From Stenotrophomonas cyclobalanopsidis (lineage in GTDB: Bacteria; Pseudomonadota; Gammaproteobacteria; Xanthomonadales; Xanthomonadaceae): a stretch of 38,730 nt of DNA. Positions 1 through 10,841 of this stretch are shown one piece after another; position 1 is the stretch's first letter; the number at the start of each line of letters is the position of its first letter. The stretch lies in contig NZ_VYKI01000034.1 of the NCBI RefSeq assembly GCF_008710035.1, forward strand, positions 1 to 38,730. The letters run 5' to 3'. Both the position numbers and the translations under genes were made by a program. Below the pieces are notes generated by a model. It was not told where the DNA came from. It searched no databases and saw only the letters and a list, made by a program, of their open reading frames with translations.

Positions 1-99
1 AGAAAACTGGCCAGGATTGCGTGGGGCGTATTCAAGAGTGGCAAGGAATTCGACCCAGCCATGCTGAAGGTAGGCCAAGCCTGCTTCCAACAGGCTTGA
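1..99 (+). CDS. IS110-family-like transposase, C-terminal fragment (cut by window edge)
   Basis: Frame 1 is open from the first base to TGA at 97-99. It reads RKLARIAWGVFKSGKEFDP followed by a short tail ending in CFQQA. This resembles the extreme C-terminus of IS110/IS1111 (DEDD) transposases, which end in an R-K-L-x(n)-W-x(n)-K-x-G-x-x-FDP pattern; that is recalled, not searched. Only 32 residues are visible, so the family call is moderate. The gene faces the convergent rpfE-like gene. A hairpin with 8-base arms (76-83 and 91-98) overlaps the last codons and the stop. The element seems to end only about 15 bases past the stop, where half of a SMAG palindrome begins. Confidence 0.5.
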   Translation, partial: RKLARIAWGVFKSGKEFDPAMLKVGQACFQQA

Positions 100-114
100 C
101 CACGAACATAGGAT

Positions 115-125
115 CTCGGCTCTAC
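115..125 (-). repeat. Truncated SMAG half-element
   Basis: The 11 bases CTCGGCTCTAC match the right arm plus CTAC terminus of the SMAG at 18509-18531. The left arm is missing and is replaced by sequence following the transposase stop. This is consistent with insertion of the IS into the palindrome. Confidence 0.5.
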
Positions 126-126
126 A

Positions 127-149
127 GTAGATCCACGTCATGCGTGGAT
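127..149 (+). repeat. SMAG palindrome (ATCCACG stem)
   Basis: GTAG followed by the near-perfect palindrome ATCCACG-TCATG-CGTGGAT. It lies just downstream of the rpfE-like stop codon. Confidence 0.8.
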
Positions 150-159
150 CCGGCCCGGC

Positions 160-1077
160 TCAGTCGTGCAGCTGGCGGGGCTTTTTCCAGAACTGCCAGC
201 GCTGGCGCTTGTCCAAGTGGAACTGCAGGCCGTCTTCGAAATCCAGCACCAGACGCTGCAGTTCTCCGCGCTGCAAGGCCACCAGCAGCGGGCGGATGGC
301 ATCGTTGCCCAGCTGCTGCAGCGAACGCAGCTGGCGCAGGTCGACCAGGGCATCGACGGACTGCTCGCCATCCACCGACACGCCGGCAGCCTGGGCCAGG
401 CCCTGCAGCAGGGCGTCGCGGCTGCGGACCTGCACGTGCGGCGTGGTCACCGACACCGGCATCACGCCGCCGCCCCAGAACCACAGCGAATTGATCGGCT
501 GCTGGCCCTGTGCGGCACGCTGCCGGTTCCACGAATGGTTGTGCAGCAGTACCTGCGCCTCGGTCATCAGGGCACGCCAGCGACGGCCGGCCTCGCCTTC
601 GGGCAGGTGCGAGAACAGGTCATCGCCCAGCACGTCGTCAGGGCTGTCGAAGGTCGGCAGGTCGATGTCGATCGGCAGGCGCAGGTACCAGCGCGCCGGA
701 TCCGGCGCATCCAGCACGAAACCGGCATCGGCGAACAACGGCTGCAGCACCGGCAGCAGTGCAAGGCTGTCGGCCAGGGTCGGCCGCAGCGTCTCGCCGT
801 GGCCCATCATCCGCGCACCGTGCATGTCCGGCACCATGCAGGCCGGATCGGCACGCAGCCAGCACGCGCCGGCGGCATCGCCGACATCGCGCTGGCGGGT
901 CAGTGCGGCCACCGGCCAGTGCGGCGCGGCCACGGTGAAGTGGCGCTGGAGCTGGGCGCGTTCACCCGCATCGCGCTGCACGGCGGTGGCGCGGCCCAGC
1001 GCGCGCGCCACCTCGTCTGGCAGTGCAGCCGCTGCAAAGCGGCTGCGTGCCGGCAACAACAGGGTCGCCGTTGCCAC
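160..1077 (-). CDS. rpfE: RpfE-like regulatory protein (COG4255-type)
   Basis: A 305-residue soluble protein with no signal peptide or membrane segment. It is recognised mainly by resemblance to xanthomonad RpfE (often mis-annotated as phosphoglycerate mutase) and by its position directly after greA, as in the rpf region of Xanthomonas. Visible features are a conserved-looking NSLWFWGGGVMP stretch in the middle and a tryptophan-rich, basic C-terminus (WQFWKKPRQLHD). In Xanthomonas campestris rpfE is associated with extracellular enzyme production, but no biochemical activity is established. I see no catalytic histidine pattern supporting a mutase. The start is GTG at 1075-1077, four bases after the greA stop, so it is probably the last gene of the dapB-car-greA run. 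recJ, expected next in xanthomonads, is not seen; the IS fragment occupies that place. Confidence 0.6.
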   Translation of the reverse strand: MATATLLLPARSRFAAAALPDEVARALGRATAVQRDAGERAQLQRHFTVAAPHWPVAALTRQRDVGDAAGACWLRADPACMVPDMHGARMMGHGETLRPTLADSLALLPVLQPLFADAGFVLDAPDPARWYLRLPIDIDLPTFDSPDDVLGDDLFSHLPEGEAGRRWRALMTEAQVLLHNHSWNRQRAAQGQQPINSLWFWGGGVMPVSVTTPHVQVRSRDALLQGLAQAAGVSVDGEQSVDALVDLRQLRSLQQLGNDAIRPLLVALQRGELQRLVLDFEDGLQFHLDKRQRWQFWKKPRQLHD

Positions 1078-1081
1078 CCGG

Positions 1082-1554
1082 TCAGGCCACGTAGCTGACG
1101 CTGACGATCTCGTACTCGCGCTGGCCGGCCGGGGCGTCGATCACGATCGAATCGCCTTCCAGCTTGCCGATCATCGCGCGCGCCACCGGCGAGGAAATGG
1201 CGATCAAGCCCAGCTTGATGTCCGCTTCCAGGTCACCGACGATCTGGTACTTCTTCTCTTCGTCGGTTTCCACGTCGGCCAGGGTCACGCTGGCGCCGAA
1301 CACCACCTTGGAGCCGGCATTGAGCTTGCTCACGTCGATGATCTCGGCGTGCGAGAGCTCGCCTTCCAGCTGCTTGATGCGGCCTTCGATGAAGCCCTGT
1401 TCCTCGCGCGCGGCGTGGTATTCGGCATTCTCCTTCAGGTCGCCGTGCTCACGCGCTTCGGCGATCGCGGCGATCACCTTCGGGCGCTTGACCGACTTCA
1501 GGTGATCCAGTTCATCGCGCAGCTTCTGCGCGCCCTTCATCGTGATGGGGGCTC

Positions 1555-1558
<4 letters not shown>
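1082..1558 (-). CDS. greA: Transcription elongation factor GreA
   Basis: A 158-residue protein, the same length as E. coli GreA. It rescues backtracked RNA polymerase by stimulating cleavage of the nascent RNA 3' end. The N-terminal coiled coil carries EHGDLKENAEYHAAREEQGF, whose tip acidic residues (about Asp40 and Glu43) are those that position Mg2+ in the polymerase active site. The C-terminal half is the FKBP-like domain and contains the ISSPVARAMIG segment. The ATG at 1558 gives MRAPITMKG, matching the family N-terminus; it overlaps the carB stop as ATGA, so translational coupling to carB is likely. A longer in-frame upstream reading lies entirely inside carB and was discarded. Confidence 0.95.
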
Positions 1559-4797
<3,239 letters not shown>

Positions 4798-4948
4798 TTT
4801 CTTCTCTAAGTCAGTACAGCGTGACAAGGGGGAGTGATCGCACGCTGTCGATCAGGAATCTTGATCCACAGCGCCGCGCCAGGGGCAGCAGCGATGCGGG
4901 GGGCTTACGGTCCATCGCGACGCCACCGGCAAGCCGGCGGCGAACTGA

Positions 4949-6076
4949 TCACGCCTTGCTCTGTTCCATCAGCGCCACGAAGCGGTCGAACAGCGGGCCG
5001 ACATCGGTCGGGCCGGGCGACGCTTCCGGGTGGCCCTGGAACGAGAAGGCCGGCACGTCGGTGCGGGCGATACCCTGGTTGGTACCGTCGAACAGCGAAC
5101 GGTGGGTCACGCGCAGGGTGGCCGGCAGGGTCGATTCGTCGACCGCGAACCCGTGGTTCTGCGAGGTGATCATTACCCGGCCGTCGTCCAGGTCCTGCAC
5201 CGGGTGGTTGGCGCCGTGGTGGCCGTGACCCATCTTCATGGTCTTGGCGCCCGAGGCCAGGCCCAGCAGCTGATGGCCCAGGCAGATGCCGAAGGTCGGG
5301 ATCTTCACGTCGATGAAGGTCTTGATCGCTTCGATGGCGTAGTCGCACGGTTCCGGGTCACCCGGGCCGTTGGACAGGAACACGCCGTCCGGCTTCAGTG
5401 CCAGCACCTCGGCAGCCGGGGTCTGCGCCGGCACCACGGTCACTTCGCAGCCGCGCTCGGCAAGCATGCGCAGGATGTTGGTCTTCACGCCGAAGTCGTA
5501 GGCAACGACCTTGAACCTGGCCGGCACGCTGACGAACGCGTTGGCGTCCAGATCCAGCTGGCCTTCGGTCCAGGTGTAGGTCTTCCCGGTAGTGACAACC
5601 TTGGCCAGATCCATGCCCTTCAGCCCCGGGAACTTGCGGGCGGCTTCCAATGCCTTTTCCACGTCGATGTCGCCGGCCATCAGCGCACCGTTCTGCGCGC
5701 CCTTCTCGCGCAGGATGCGGGTCAGCTTGCGGGTGTCGATGCCGGCGATGGCGACCACGCCACGCTGGATCAGCCAGTCCTGCAGCGACAGCTGGCTGCG
5801 CCAGTTGCTGGGGCGGCGCGGCACGTCGCGCACGATCAGGCCGGCCGACCACACCTTGGACGCTTCATTGTCCTGGTCGGTCATGCCGGTGTTGCCGATA
5901 TGCGGATAGGTCAGCGTGACCATCTGCCGGGCGTAGGACGGGTCGGTCAACACTTCCTGGTAACCGGTCATGGCGGTGTTGAACACCACCTCACCGACGG
6001 ACAGGCCGGGCGCGCCTACGGATTCGCCCTCGAATACGGTGCCGTCTTCGAGGACGAGGATTGCGGCTTGGGTCAC
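4949..6076 (-). CDS. carA: Carbamoyl-phosphate synthase small (glutaminase) subunit
   Basis: A 375-residue glutamine-hydrolysing subunit that supplies ammonia to CarB through an internal tunnel. The N-terminal CarA domain begins with ILVLEDGTVFEGESVGA. The C-terminal class I glutamine amidotransferase domain has the nucleophile elbow FGICLGHQLLGL with catalytic Cys at about residue 265, and the His/Glu pair in FSFQGHPEASPGP. I chose the GTG start at 6076 because it places LVLEDGT where the family begins; GTGAG six bases upstream is a partial ribosome site. An ATG 54 bases further upstream is open in frame but encodes an unrelated leader. About 150 bases separate it from carB. Confidence 0.95.
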   Translation of the reverse strand: MTQAAILVLEDGTVFEGESVGAPGLSVGEVVFNTAMTGYQEVLTDPSYARQMVTLTYPHIGNTGMTDQDNEASKVWSAGLIVRDVPRRPSNWRSQLSLQDWLIQRGVVAIAGIDTRKLTRILREKGAQNGALMAGDIDVEKALEAARKFPGLKGMDLAKVVTTGKTYTWTEGQLDLDANAFVSVPARFKVVAYDFGVKTNILRMLAERGCEVTVVPAQTPAAEVLALKPDGVFLSNGPGDPEPCDYAIEAIKTFIDVKIPTFGICLGHQLLGLASGAKTMKMGHGHHGANHPVQDLDDGRVMITSQNHGFAVDESTLPATLRVTHRSLFDGTNQGIARTDVPAFSFQGHPEASPGPTDVGPLFDRFVALMEQSKA

Positions 6077-6203
6077 GGAAATCTCACTTTGGCTACCGAG
6101 GGGGCTGCCGAAGTCACGCCTGCGCTTCACGGAAATCCGGTTGCAAAAAAGCGCGGACGTACGGTCTGGGACCGGTCCGGCTTTCGTGATTCGGCGAGTG
6201 CGA

Positions 6204-6209
6204 ATTGTA
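6204..6209 (-). promoter_or_regulatory. Candidate -10 box for carAB
   Basis: On the minus strand TACAAT lies about 130 bases upstream of the carA GTG in the 289-base gap between dapB and carA. No convincing -35 box stands 16-18 bases before it. No known pyrimidine- or arginine-responsive leader or operator was recognised. Confidence 0.3.
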
Positions 6210-6303
6210 GCGCTGCCGGGGCGCTCGCGCCAGCGGTTAAATCGCTTTATGAACAGGCGATTGCGTATTCATTTCAATCCGGCAGCGTATGCAGCGCCCG
6301 CCG

Positions 6304-6326
6304 GTAGCGCCGGGCCGTGCCCGGCG
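6304..6326 (+). repeat. SMAG palindrome (CGCCGGGC stem)
   Basis: GTAG followed by CGCCGGGC-CGT-GCCCGGCG. It is the left member of a convergent pair with 6340-6362. Confidence 0.85.
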
Positions 6327-6339
6327 GAGCTGACACCGA

Positions 6340-6362
6340 CGCCGGGCATGGCCCGGCGCTAC
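6340..6362 (-). repeat. SMAG palindrome (CGCCGGGC stem)
   Basis: CGCCGGGC palindrome with the terminus reading CTAC at 6359-6362. It starts three bases after the dapB stop codon. With 6304-6326 it forms an imperfect inverted dimer able to fold at the 3' end of the dapB transcript. Confidence 0.85.
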
Positions 6363-6365
6363 CAA

Positions 6366-7094
6366 TTAACGGGGTCCGTCCAGCAGGTCCCGCACCCGAT
6401 AGCTGCCCGGCGCCCGCCCCTGCAGCTGGCGGGCGGCAAACAGCGCGCCGCGGGCGAAGATGTCGCGGTTGGTCGCGCGGTGCACCAGCTCGATGCGCTC
6501 ACCCAGTCCGGTGAACTGCACCAGGTGCTCGCCGACGATGTCGCCGGCTCGCAGGCTGGCGTAGTGCGGCTCCGCCCCGCCCCGCTGCGCGGCCGCGCCC
6601 AGAGTCAGCGCGGTGCCCGACGGCGCATCCTTTTTCTGCGTGTGGTGCGACTCGACCACGTCGCAGTCCCAGCCGGCCAGCGCCTGTGCGGCACGCTCGA
6701 CCAGTTCATCCAGCACCGCCACGCCCAGGCTGAAGTTGGACGCCCAGACCAGCGGAATCGCGCCCGCGGCTGCCTCCAGCGCCTGCCGCTGCACGCTGGA
6801 AATGCCAGTGGTGCCCGACACCAGGCCCGCACCGCGCTCCACGCACAGCGCCAGCATCGGGTCGAAGCCCTCGGGCAGGCTGAAGTCGATGGCCACGTCG
6901 AACGCCGGCGCGCCTGCCAGCTCGCTGGCGGCGAAGTACGGCACGCCCTCGATCACGCGCTGGGCCGGTGCACGGCCCGTCACGGCGGCCACGACCTGCA
7001 GGGTTTCGGGGTGTTCGGCAGCCAGGCGCAGCAGAGCCTGGCCCATGCGCCCGGAAGCGCCATGGATGAGCAATCGCAGGGGAGTCTGGTTCAT
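6366..7094 (-). CDS. dapB: 4-hydroxy-tetrahydrodipicolinate reductase
   Basis: A 242-residue enzyme that reduces the DapA product with NAD(P)H, on the route to diaminopimelate and lysine. The N-terminal Rossmann loop is IHGASGRMG (about residues 10-18). The C-terminal substrate domain has the DapB signature ESHHTQKKDAPSGTALTLG with the catalytic His-His and Lys, preceded by SGTTG and ASNFSLGVAVL. It is shorter than E. coli DapB (273), which I recall as normal for xanthomonads. ATG 7094 is the only sensible start. It heads the minus-strand run dapB-carA-carB-greA-rpfE, but the SMAG pair and 289-base gap after it suggest carAB may have its own promoter. Confidence 0.95.
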   Translation of the reverse strand: MNQTPLRLLIHGASGRMGQALLRLAAEHPETLQVVAAVTGRAPAQRVIEGVPYFAASELAGAPAFDVAIDFSLPEGFDPMLALCVERGAGLVSGTTGISSVQRQALEAAAGAIPLVWASNFSLGVAVLDELVERAAQALAGWDCDVVESHHTQKKDAPSGTALTLGAAAQRGGAEPHYASLRAGDIVGEHLVQFTGLGERIELVHRATNRDIFARGALFAARQLQGRAPGSYRVRDLLDGPR

Positions 7095-7129
7095 TCACGC
7101 AGGCTAGCGGCAGCGCGCAGAACCGTCCA

Positions 7130-7152
7130 GTAGATCCACGCCATGCGTGGAT
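7130..7152 (+). repeat. SMAG palindrome (ATCCACGC stem)
   Basis: GTAG followed by ATCCACGC-CAT-GCGTGGAT, left member of a convergent pair with 7169-7190, between the Cys-tailed protein gene and dapB. Confidence 0.85.
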
Positions 7153-7168
7153 GAGACCAACGCGATTC

Positions 7169-7190
7169 AGTCGAGCAAGCTCGACTCTAC
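7169..7190 (-). repeat. SMAG palindrome (GTCGAGC stem) that supplies a stop codon
   Basis: AGTCGAGC-AA-GCTCGACT followed by CTAC. On the minus strand its GTAG provides the TAG (7187-7189) that ends the Cys-tailed membrane protein gene. Confidence 0.85.
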
Positions 7191-7432
7191 CGCTTGGTCG
7201 GCCCGCAGCTGTCGCAGCCGCCACACGCACCACCGCCACCGCTGGCCGGGGGCGCGATCTTCCGTCCCAGGCCCTGCATCCAGGCCGCACGGCCCGGCTT
7301 CAGCAGGGCCAGTGCCAGCGTGCTGCGCAGTCTGCGCGTGATACCCGGGAACTGCTTCTTCATCACCACCCACACGCTGGCCAGCACGGCCACCGCGACG
7401 ATGAGGTACTGGATCAGCAGGCCGGCGTCCAT
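7187..7432 (-). CDS. Small FeoB-linked membrane protein with Cys-rich tail (DUF6587-like)
   Basis: An 81-residue protein starting at ATG 7432, with the feoB stop and this start sharing one base (TGATG). It has one N-terminal membrane helix (residues about 5-22, LLIQYLIVAVAVLASVWVVM), a basic middle and a Gly/Cys tail ending CGGCDSCGPTKR. This is the layout of the FeoB-associated Cys-rich membrane proteins of Gram-positive bacteria. Xanthomonad versions are, I believe, named DUF6587; I could not check this. It occupies the position of FeoC in enterobacteria but shows no FeoC winged helix. Inference: the three Cys residues bind iron or an Fe-S cluster at the inner face of the FeoB pore. Its stop codon comes from a SMAG element. 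Confidence 0.7.
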   Translation of the reverse strand: MDAGLLIQYLIVAVAVLASVWVVMKKQFPGITRRLRSTLALALLKPGRAAWMQGLGRKIAPPASGGGGACGGCDSCGPTKR

Positions 7433-9294
7433 CAGCCGCCTCCCAGCGCCACGGTCACCTGGTAGGTGATCAGTGCCGCCACGTAGGCCGCCGCGAACAG
7501 GTACAGCGCCGAGAAGCCCATCGTCTTCCACGAGTTGGTTTCGCGCTTGATGGTGGCCAGCGTCGAAATGCACATCGGTGCGTAGATGAACCACACCATC
7601 AGCGCCAGGCCGGTGGCCAGCGACCAGCCATCGGCCACCACCGGCGACAGCGCCGAGATGGCCGCATCATCGTCCGCCGCCGACAGCGCGTAGACCGTGG
7701 CCAGCGAGGACACCGCCACTTCGCGCGCGGCCAGGCCCGGGATCAGCGCGATGCAGATCTGCCAGTTGAAGCCCAGCGGCGCGAAGATCGCGGTCATCGC
7801 ATGGCCGATCTGGCCGGCATAGCTGTAGTCGATGGCCGGCAGGGTGGCGTCGGCCGGGGCGCCTGGGAAGGTCAGCAGCACCCACAGCAGGATGGTCAGG
7901 GCCAGGATGATGCCGCCCACCCGGCGCAGGAAGATCATGCCGCGCTCGTACAGGCCCACGGCCAGGTCGCGCACGTGCGGCAGGCGGTAGGACGGCAGTT
8001 CCAGCATCAGCGGGTGCTCGCTCTTGTCGCGGCGCCACTTCTTCATCACCCACGACATCACCAGCGCGCTGAGGATGCCGGCCACGTACAGGCCGAACAG
8101 CACCAGGCCCTGCTGATTGAAGATGCCGACCTTGCCGGCCGGGATGAACGCGCCGATCAGCAGCGCATACACGGGCAGGCGTGCCGAGCAGGTCATCAGC
8201 GGCGCCACCAGGATGGTCGCCAGGCGATCGCGCGGGTCCTGGATGCTGCGGGTGGCCATGATGCCGGGCACCGCACAGGCGAAGCTGGACAGCAGCGGGA
8301 TGAACGAACGGCCCGACAGGCCGGCGCCCGCCATCATGCGGTCGAGCAGGAAGGCCGCGCGCGGCAGGTAGCCCGACTCCTCCAATGCAAGGATGAAGGC
8401 GAACAGGATCAGGATCTGCGGCAGGAACACCACCACGCCACCGAGGCCGGCGATGATGCCGTCGGTCAGCAGGCTGGTCAGCGGGCCTTCGGGCAGCACG
8501 CCGCCAACGAACTCGCCCAGCCAGCCGAAGCCGGCTTCGATGCCGTCCATCAGCGGCGTCGCCCAGGCGAACACCGCCTGGAAAATCAGGAACATGACCA
8601 CCACCAGGGTGGCCAGGCCGAACACCGGGTGCAGCAGCCAGCGGTCCAGGGTGTCGTCGATCTTCGCGGTGCGCGCCGGCATGGTGACGGCGGCGGCAAG
8701 AATGCTGCGCACCTTGGCGTGGTAATCGATGCCGCCCTCGACGCCGGCCAGCGGCGCATCCAGGTGCGGCACCATCGCATCGAGGCGATCGACCAGCGCC
8801 TTGGCGCCCTGCTTGCGCACGGCCACGGTTTCCACCACCGGCACGCCGATCTCGCGCTCCAGCGCGGCCACGTCGATGCGGATGCCACGGCGCTGGGCCG
8901 CATCGACCATGTTCAGCGCGATCACCATCGGCTTGCCCAGCTCACGCAGTTCCAGCGCGAAGCGCAGGTGCAGGCGCAGGTTGGTGGCGTCGATCACGCA
9001 CAGCAGCACATCCGGCGCAGCCTCGCCCGGGTAGAAGCCCCGGCAGAGGTCGCGGGTGATCGCCTCATCCAGGCTGGCCGGCTGCAGGCTGTAGGCGCCC
9101 GGCAGATCGAGCACGGCGAACTCCCGGCCGGACGGCGCACGCAGGCGGCCTTCCTTGCGCTCGACGGTGACGCCGGTGTAGTTGGCGACCTTCTGCCGGC
9201 TGCCGGTCAGCTGGTTGAACAGCGCGGTCTTGCCGCTGTTGGGATTGCCGACCAGCGCGATGCGCAGGGGAGCGGCGTTGACGGCAGCATTCAT
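7432..9294 (-). CDS. feoB: Ferrous iron transporter FeoB
   Basis: A 620-residue inner-membrane Fe2+ transporter. The N-terminal G domain has the P-loop GNPNSGKT (residues 16-23), NYTGVTVERKEG (G2), DLPGAYSL (G3) and the FeoB-type NMVD (G4). A helical linker follows. From about residue 220 the membrane part has two Gate segments, including VVVFLPQILILFAFILALEE and the GLAAREVAVSSLATVYAL region. It is shorter than E. coli FeoB (773) but carries all core parts. The start at 9294 overlaps the feoA stop by four bases (ATGA), so the two are coupled. The operon is feoA-feoB-small Cys-tailed protein. Confidence 0.96.
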   Translation of the reverse strand: MNAAVNAAPLRIALVGNPNSGKTALFNQLTGSRQKVANYTGVTVERKEGRLRAPSGREFAVLDLPGAYSLQPASLDEAITRDLCRGFYPGEAAPDVLLCVIDATNLRLHLRFALELRELGKPMVIALNMVDAAQRRGIRIDVAALEREIGVPVVETVAVRKQGAKALVDRLDAMVPHLDAPLAGVEGGIDYHAKVRSILAAAVTMPARTAKIDDTLDRWLLHPVFGLATLVVVMFLIFQAVFAWATPLMDGIEAGFGWLGEFVGGVLPEGPLTSLLTDGIIAGLGGVVVFLPQILILFAFILALEESGYLPRAAFLLDRMMAGAGLSGRSFIPLLSSFACAVPGIMATRSIQDPRDRLATILVAPLMTCSARLPVYALLIGAFIPAGKVGIFNQQGLVLFGLYVAGILSALVMSWVMKKWRRDKSEHPLMLELPSYRLPHVRDLAVGLYERGMIFLRRVGGIILALTILLWVLLTFPGAPADATLPAIDYSYAGQIGHAMTAIFAPLGFNWQICIALIPGLAAREVAVSSLATVYALSAADDDAAISALSPVVADGWSLATGLALMVWFIYAPMCISTLATIKRETNSWKTMGFSALYLFAAAYVAALITYQVTVALGGG

Positions 9295-9545
9295 GCACGG
9301 GACTCCACACGGGCGGTGTCGATGACGATCCGCTTGGCTTCGCTGATACGCAGCGCGAAACGGGTGAACCCGACCTGCACCAGCAGCGGTTCACCGCCGA
9401 CCGGCCCCTTGGCCACCAGGCGCACTTCCTCGCCCTTGACGAAGCCCAGCTCGCGCAGGCGCCGGGCGATGGCATCGTTGGCGTGCAGATCCTGCACGGA
9501 ATCGACCACGGCCGGCGTGTGCAGGGGCAGTTCGGACAGCGTCAT
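9291..9545 (-). CDS. feoA: Ferrous iron transport protein FeoA
   Basis: An 84-residue SH3-like cytoplasmic protein required for FeoB-dependent iron uptake. The family pattern is visible: an N-terminal LSELP, then RRLRELGFVKGEEVRLVAKGP, then the small-ligand-like G-x-P-L-L-V-Q-V segment and a C-terminal RFALRISEAKRI strand. It is the first gene of the feo operon and overlaps feoB by four bases. The upstream region holds a candidate Fur-type dyad. Confidence 0.92.
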   Translation of the reverse strand: MTLSELPLHTPAVVDSVQDLHANDAIARRLRELGFVKGEEVRLVAKGPVGGEPLLVQVGFTRFALRISEAKRIVIDTARVESRA

Positions 9546-9569
9546 CTAGCGCGATCTCAGCTGGATGTA

Positions 9570-9591
9570 AATGGTTCTCGATTCTATCATT
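9570..9591 (-). promoter_or_regulatory. Candidate Fur-type operator upstream of feoA
   Basis: An AT-rich imperfect dyad with outer arms AATG and CATT, containing GATAGAATCGAGAACCATT on the minus strand, 25-46 bases upstream of feoA. It resembles a degenerate Fur box, and its AT content stands out locally. Iron control of feo is expected from other bacteria; the match is weak. Confidence 0.3.
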
Positions 9592-9643
9592 CCCGCGTCG
9601 CGTCATGGCCCATGACCAGTGGGCCGCTATGATCCATACAGGT

Positions 9644-10453
9644 ATGGAGCAACCCCGGAATCCCATGAACGATGCTTTGCTGACCGAGCGCGATGGCGCC
9701 GTCCTGACCCTCTGGCTGAACCGGCCGGAACTGCACAACGCCTTCGATGCCAGCCTGATCGCCCACCTGACCGCCGCCCTGGAAGCCGCCGGCCGCGACC
9801 CGGCAGTGCGGGTGGTGGTGCTGGCCGGCCACGGCGCGTCCTTCTCCGCCGGCGCCGACCTGCAGTGGATGCGCGGCATGGCCACCGCCAGCGAGGCCGA
9901 GAACCGGAAGGATTCACTGGCCCTGGCGCGCCTGATGCGCACCCTGGACGAGCTGCCCAAGCCGACCCTGGCCCGCGTCCATGGCGCAGCCTTCGGTGGC
10001 GGCGTCGGCCTGGTCGCCTGCTGCGACATCGCCATCGCCACCAGCGTGGCCCGTTTCGGCCTGACCGAAAGCCGCCTGGGCCTGCTGCCGGCGGTGATCT
10101 CGCCCTACGTGATCGAGGCCATCGGGCCGCGCCAGGCCCGCCGCTGGTTCGCCACCGGCGAACAGTTCGATGCAGAAACCGCGCTGCGCATCGGCCTGGT
10201 CCACCAGCTGGTCGAGCCTGAGCGCCTGGACGACGCCGTGCATCGCCAGCTGGCCCTGCTGGACAAGGCCGGCCCGATCGCCTCGTCCTCGGCCAAGGAA
10301 CTGGTCCGCCAGGTCCGCGACAGCCACGACCGTGACACCCTGGATCGCGACAATGCCGCCCTGATCGCGCGCCTGCGCGTGTCGGCCGAGGGTCAGGAAG
10401 GGCTGGGCGCATTCCTCGACAAGCGTGCACCGCACTGGGTCACGGAGGCCTGA
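9644..10453 (+). CDS. Enoyl-CoA hydratase/isomerase, methylglutaconyl-CoA hydratase-like (LiuC/GnyH type)
   Basis: A crotonase-fold protein of 262-269 residues. The oxyanion-hole segments are ASFSAGADLQWM and HGAAFGGGVGLVACCDIAIA. The LTESRLGLLPAVISPYVIEAIG stretch, with its catalytic-position Glu, resembles the methylglutaconyl-CoA hydratases of leucine/isoprenoid catabolism (LiuC/GnyH). That role fits HMG-CoA lyase two genes downstream. Two starts are possible: ATG 9644 (MEQPRNP) and ATG 9665 (MNDALLTERD). The second begins closer to the family consensus. TATGAT at 9628-9633 could be the -10 box, which would leave an almost leaderless message from 9644. It is divergent from feoA. Other crotonases share the fold, so substrate is an inference. 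Confidence 0.85.
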   Translation: MEQPRNPMNDALLTERDGAVLTLWLNRPELHNAFDASLIAHLTAALEAAGRDPAVRVVVLAGHGASFSAGADLQWMRGMATASEAENRKDSLALARLMRTLDELPKPTLARVHGAAFGGGVGLVACCDIAIATSVARFGLTESRLGLLPAVISPYVIEAIGPRQARRWFATGEQFDAETALRIGLVHQLVEPERLDDAVHRQLALLDKAGPIASSSAKELVRQVRDSHDRDTLDRDNAALIARLRVSAEGQEGLGAFLDKRAPHWVTEA

Positions 10454-10454
10454 C

Positions 10455-10841
10455 ATGCTCGACCACATCAGCCTGAGCAGCGCCGACCTGCCGCGCAGCA
10501 AGGCGTTTTTCCTGCAGGCACTGGCCCCGCTGGGCATCGGCCTGCTGATGGAAGTCACTGCCGAGCAGACCGGTGATCGGGATCACGCCGGCTTCGGCGC
10601 CGACGGCAAGCCCTTCTTCTGGATCACCACTGGCGGCAGCGCCAGCCAGGGCGTGCATGTGGCCTTTGCCTGCGGCAGCCGCGCCGAGGTCGATGCCTTC
10701 CACGCCGCCGCACTGGCAGCCGGCGGCCGCGACAACGGCGCCCCCGGCCTGCGCCCGTGGTACCACCCGAACTATTACGCCGCCTTCGTGATCTGCCCCG
10801 ATGGCAACAACATCGAAGCGGTCTGCCACCGCCCGGCCTGA
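10455..10841 (+). CDS. VOC (glyoxalase/bleomycin-resistance fold) family protein
   Basis: A 128-residue single-module VOC protein beginning MLDHISLSSADL, one base after the hydratase stop, hence co-translated. Likely metal ligands are His4 (LDHIS), a His in the central strand (GVHVAF) and the Glu of the C-terminal PDGNNIEAVCH. The PDGN-x-x-E motif is typical of the fold. Members of this size include lactoylglutathione lyase-like, fosfomycin-resistance-like and unassigned enzymes. Nothing in the sequence fixes the substrate. Its place between a hydratase and HMG-CoA lyase hints at an acyl-CoA epimerase or detoxifying role, which is speculative. Confidence 0.85.
   Translation: MLDHISLSSADLPRSKAFFLQALAPLGIGLLMEVTAEQTGDRDHAGFGADGKPFFWITTGGSASQGVHVAFACGSRAEVDAFHAAALAAGGRDNGAPGLRPWYHPNYYAAFVICPDGNNIEAVCHRPA

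Noticed and set aside
160..1077. Phosphoglycerate mutase assignment for the rpfE-like protein
   Set aside because: No RHG-type phosphohistidine motif or metal-dependent mutase motif is present; this is an inherited mis-annotation.
6077..6365. Riboswitch or attenuator leader for carAB
   Set aside because: No leader peptide, recognised aptamer or terminator hairpin with T-run was found. Only a weak -10 and a SMAG pair are visible.
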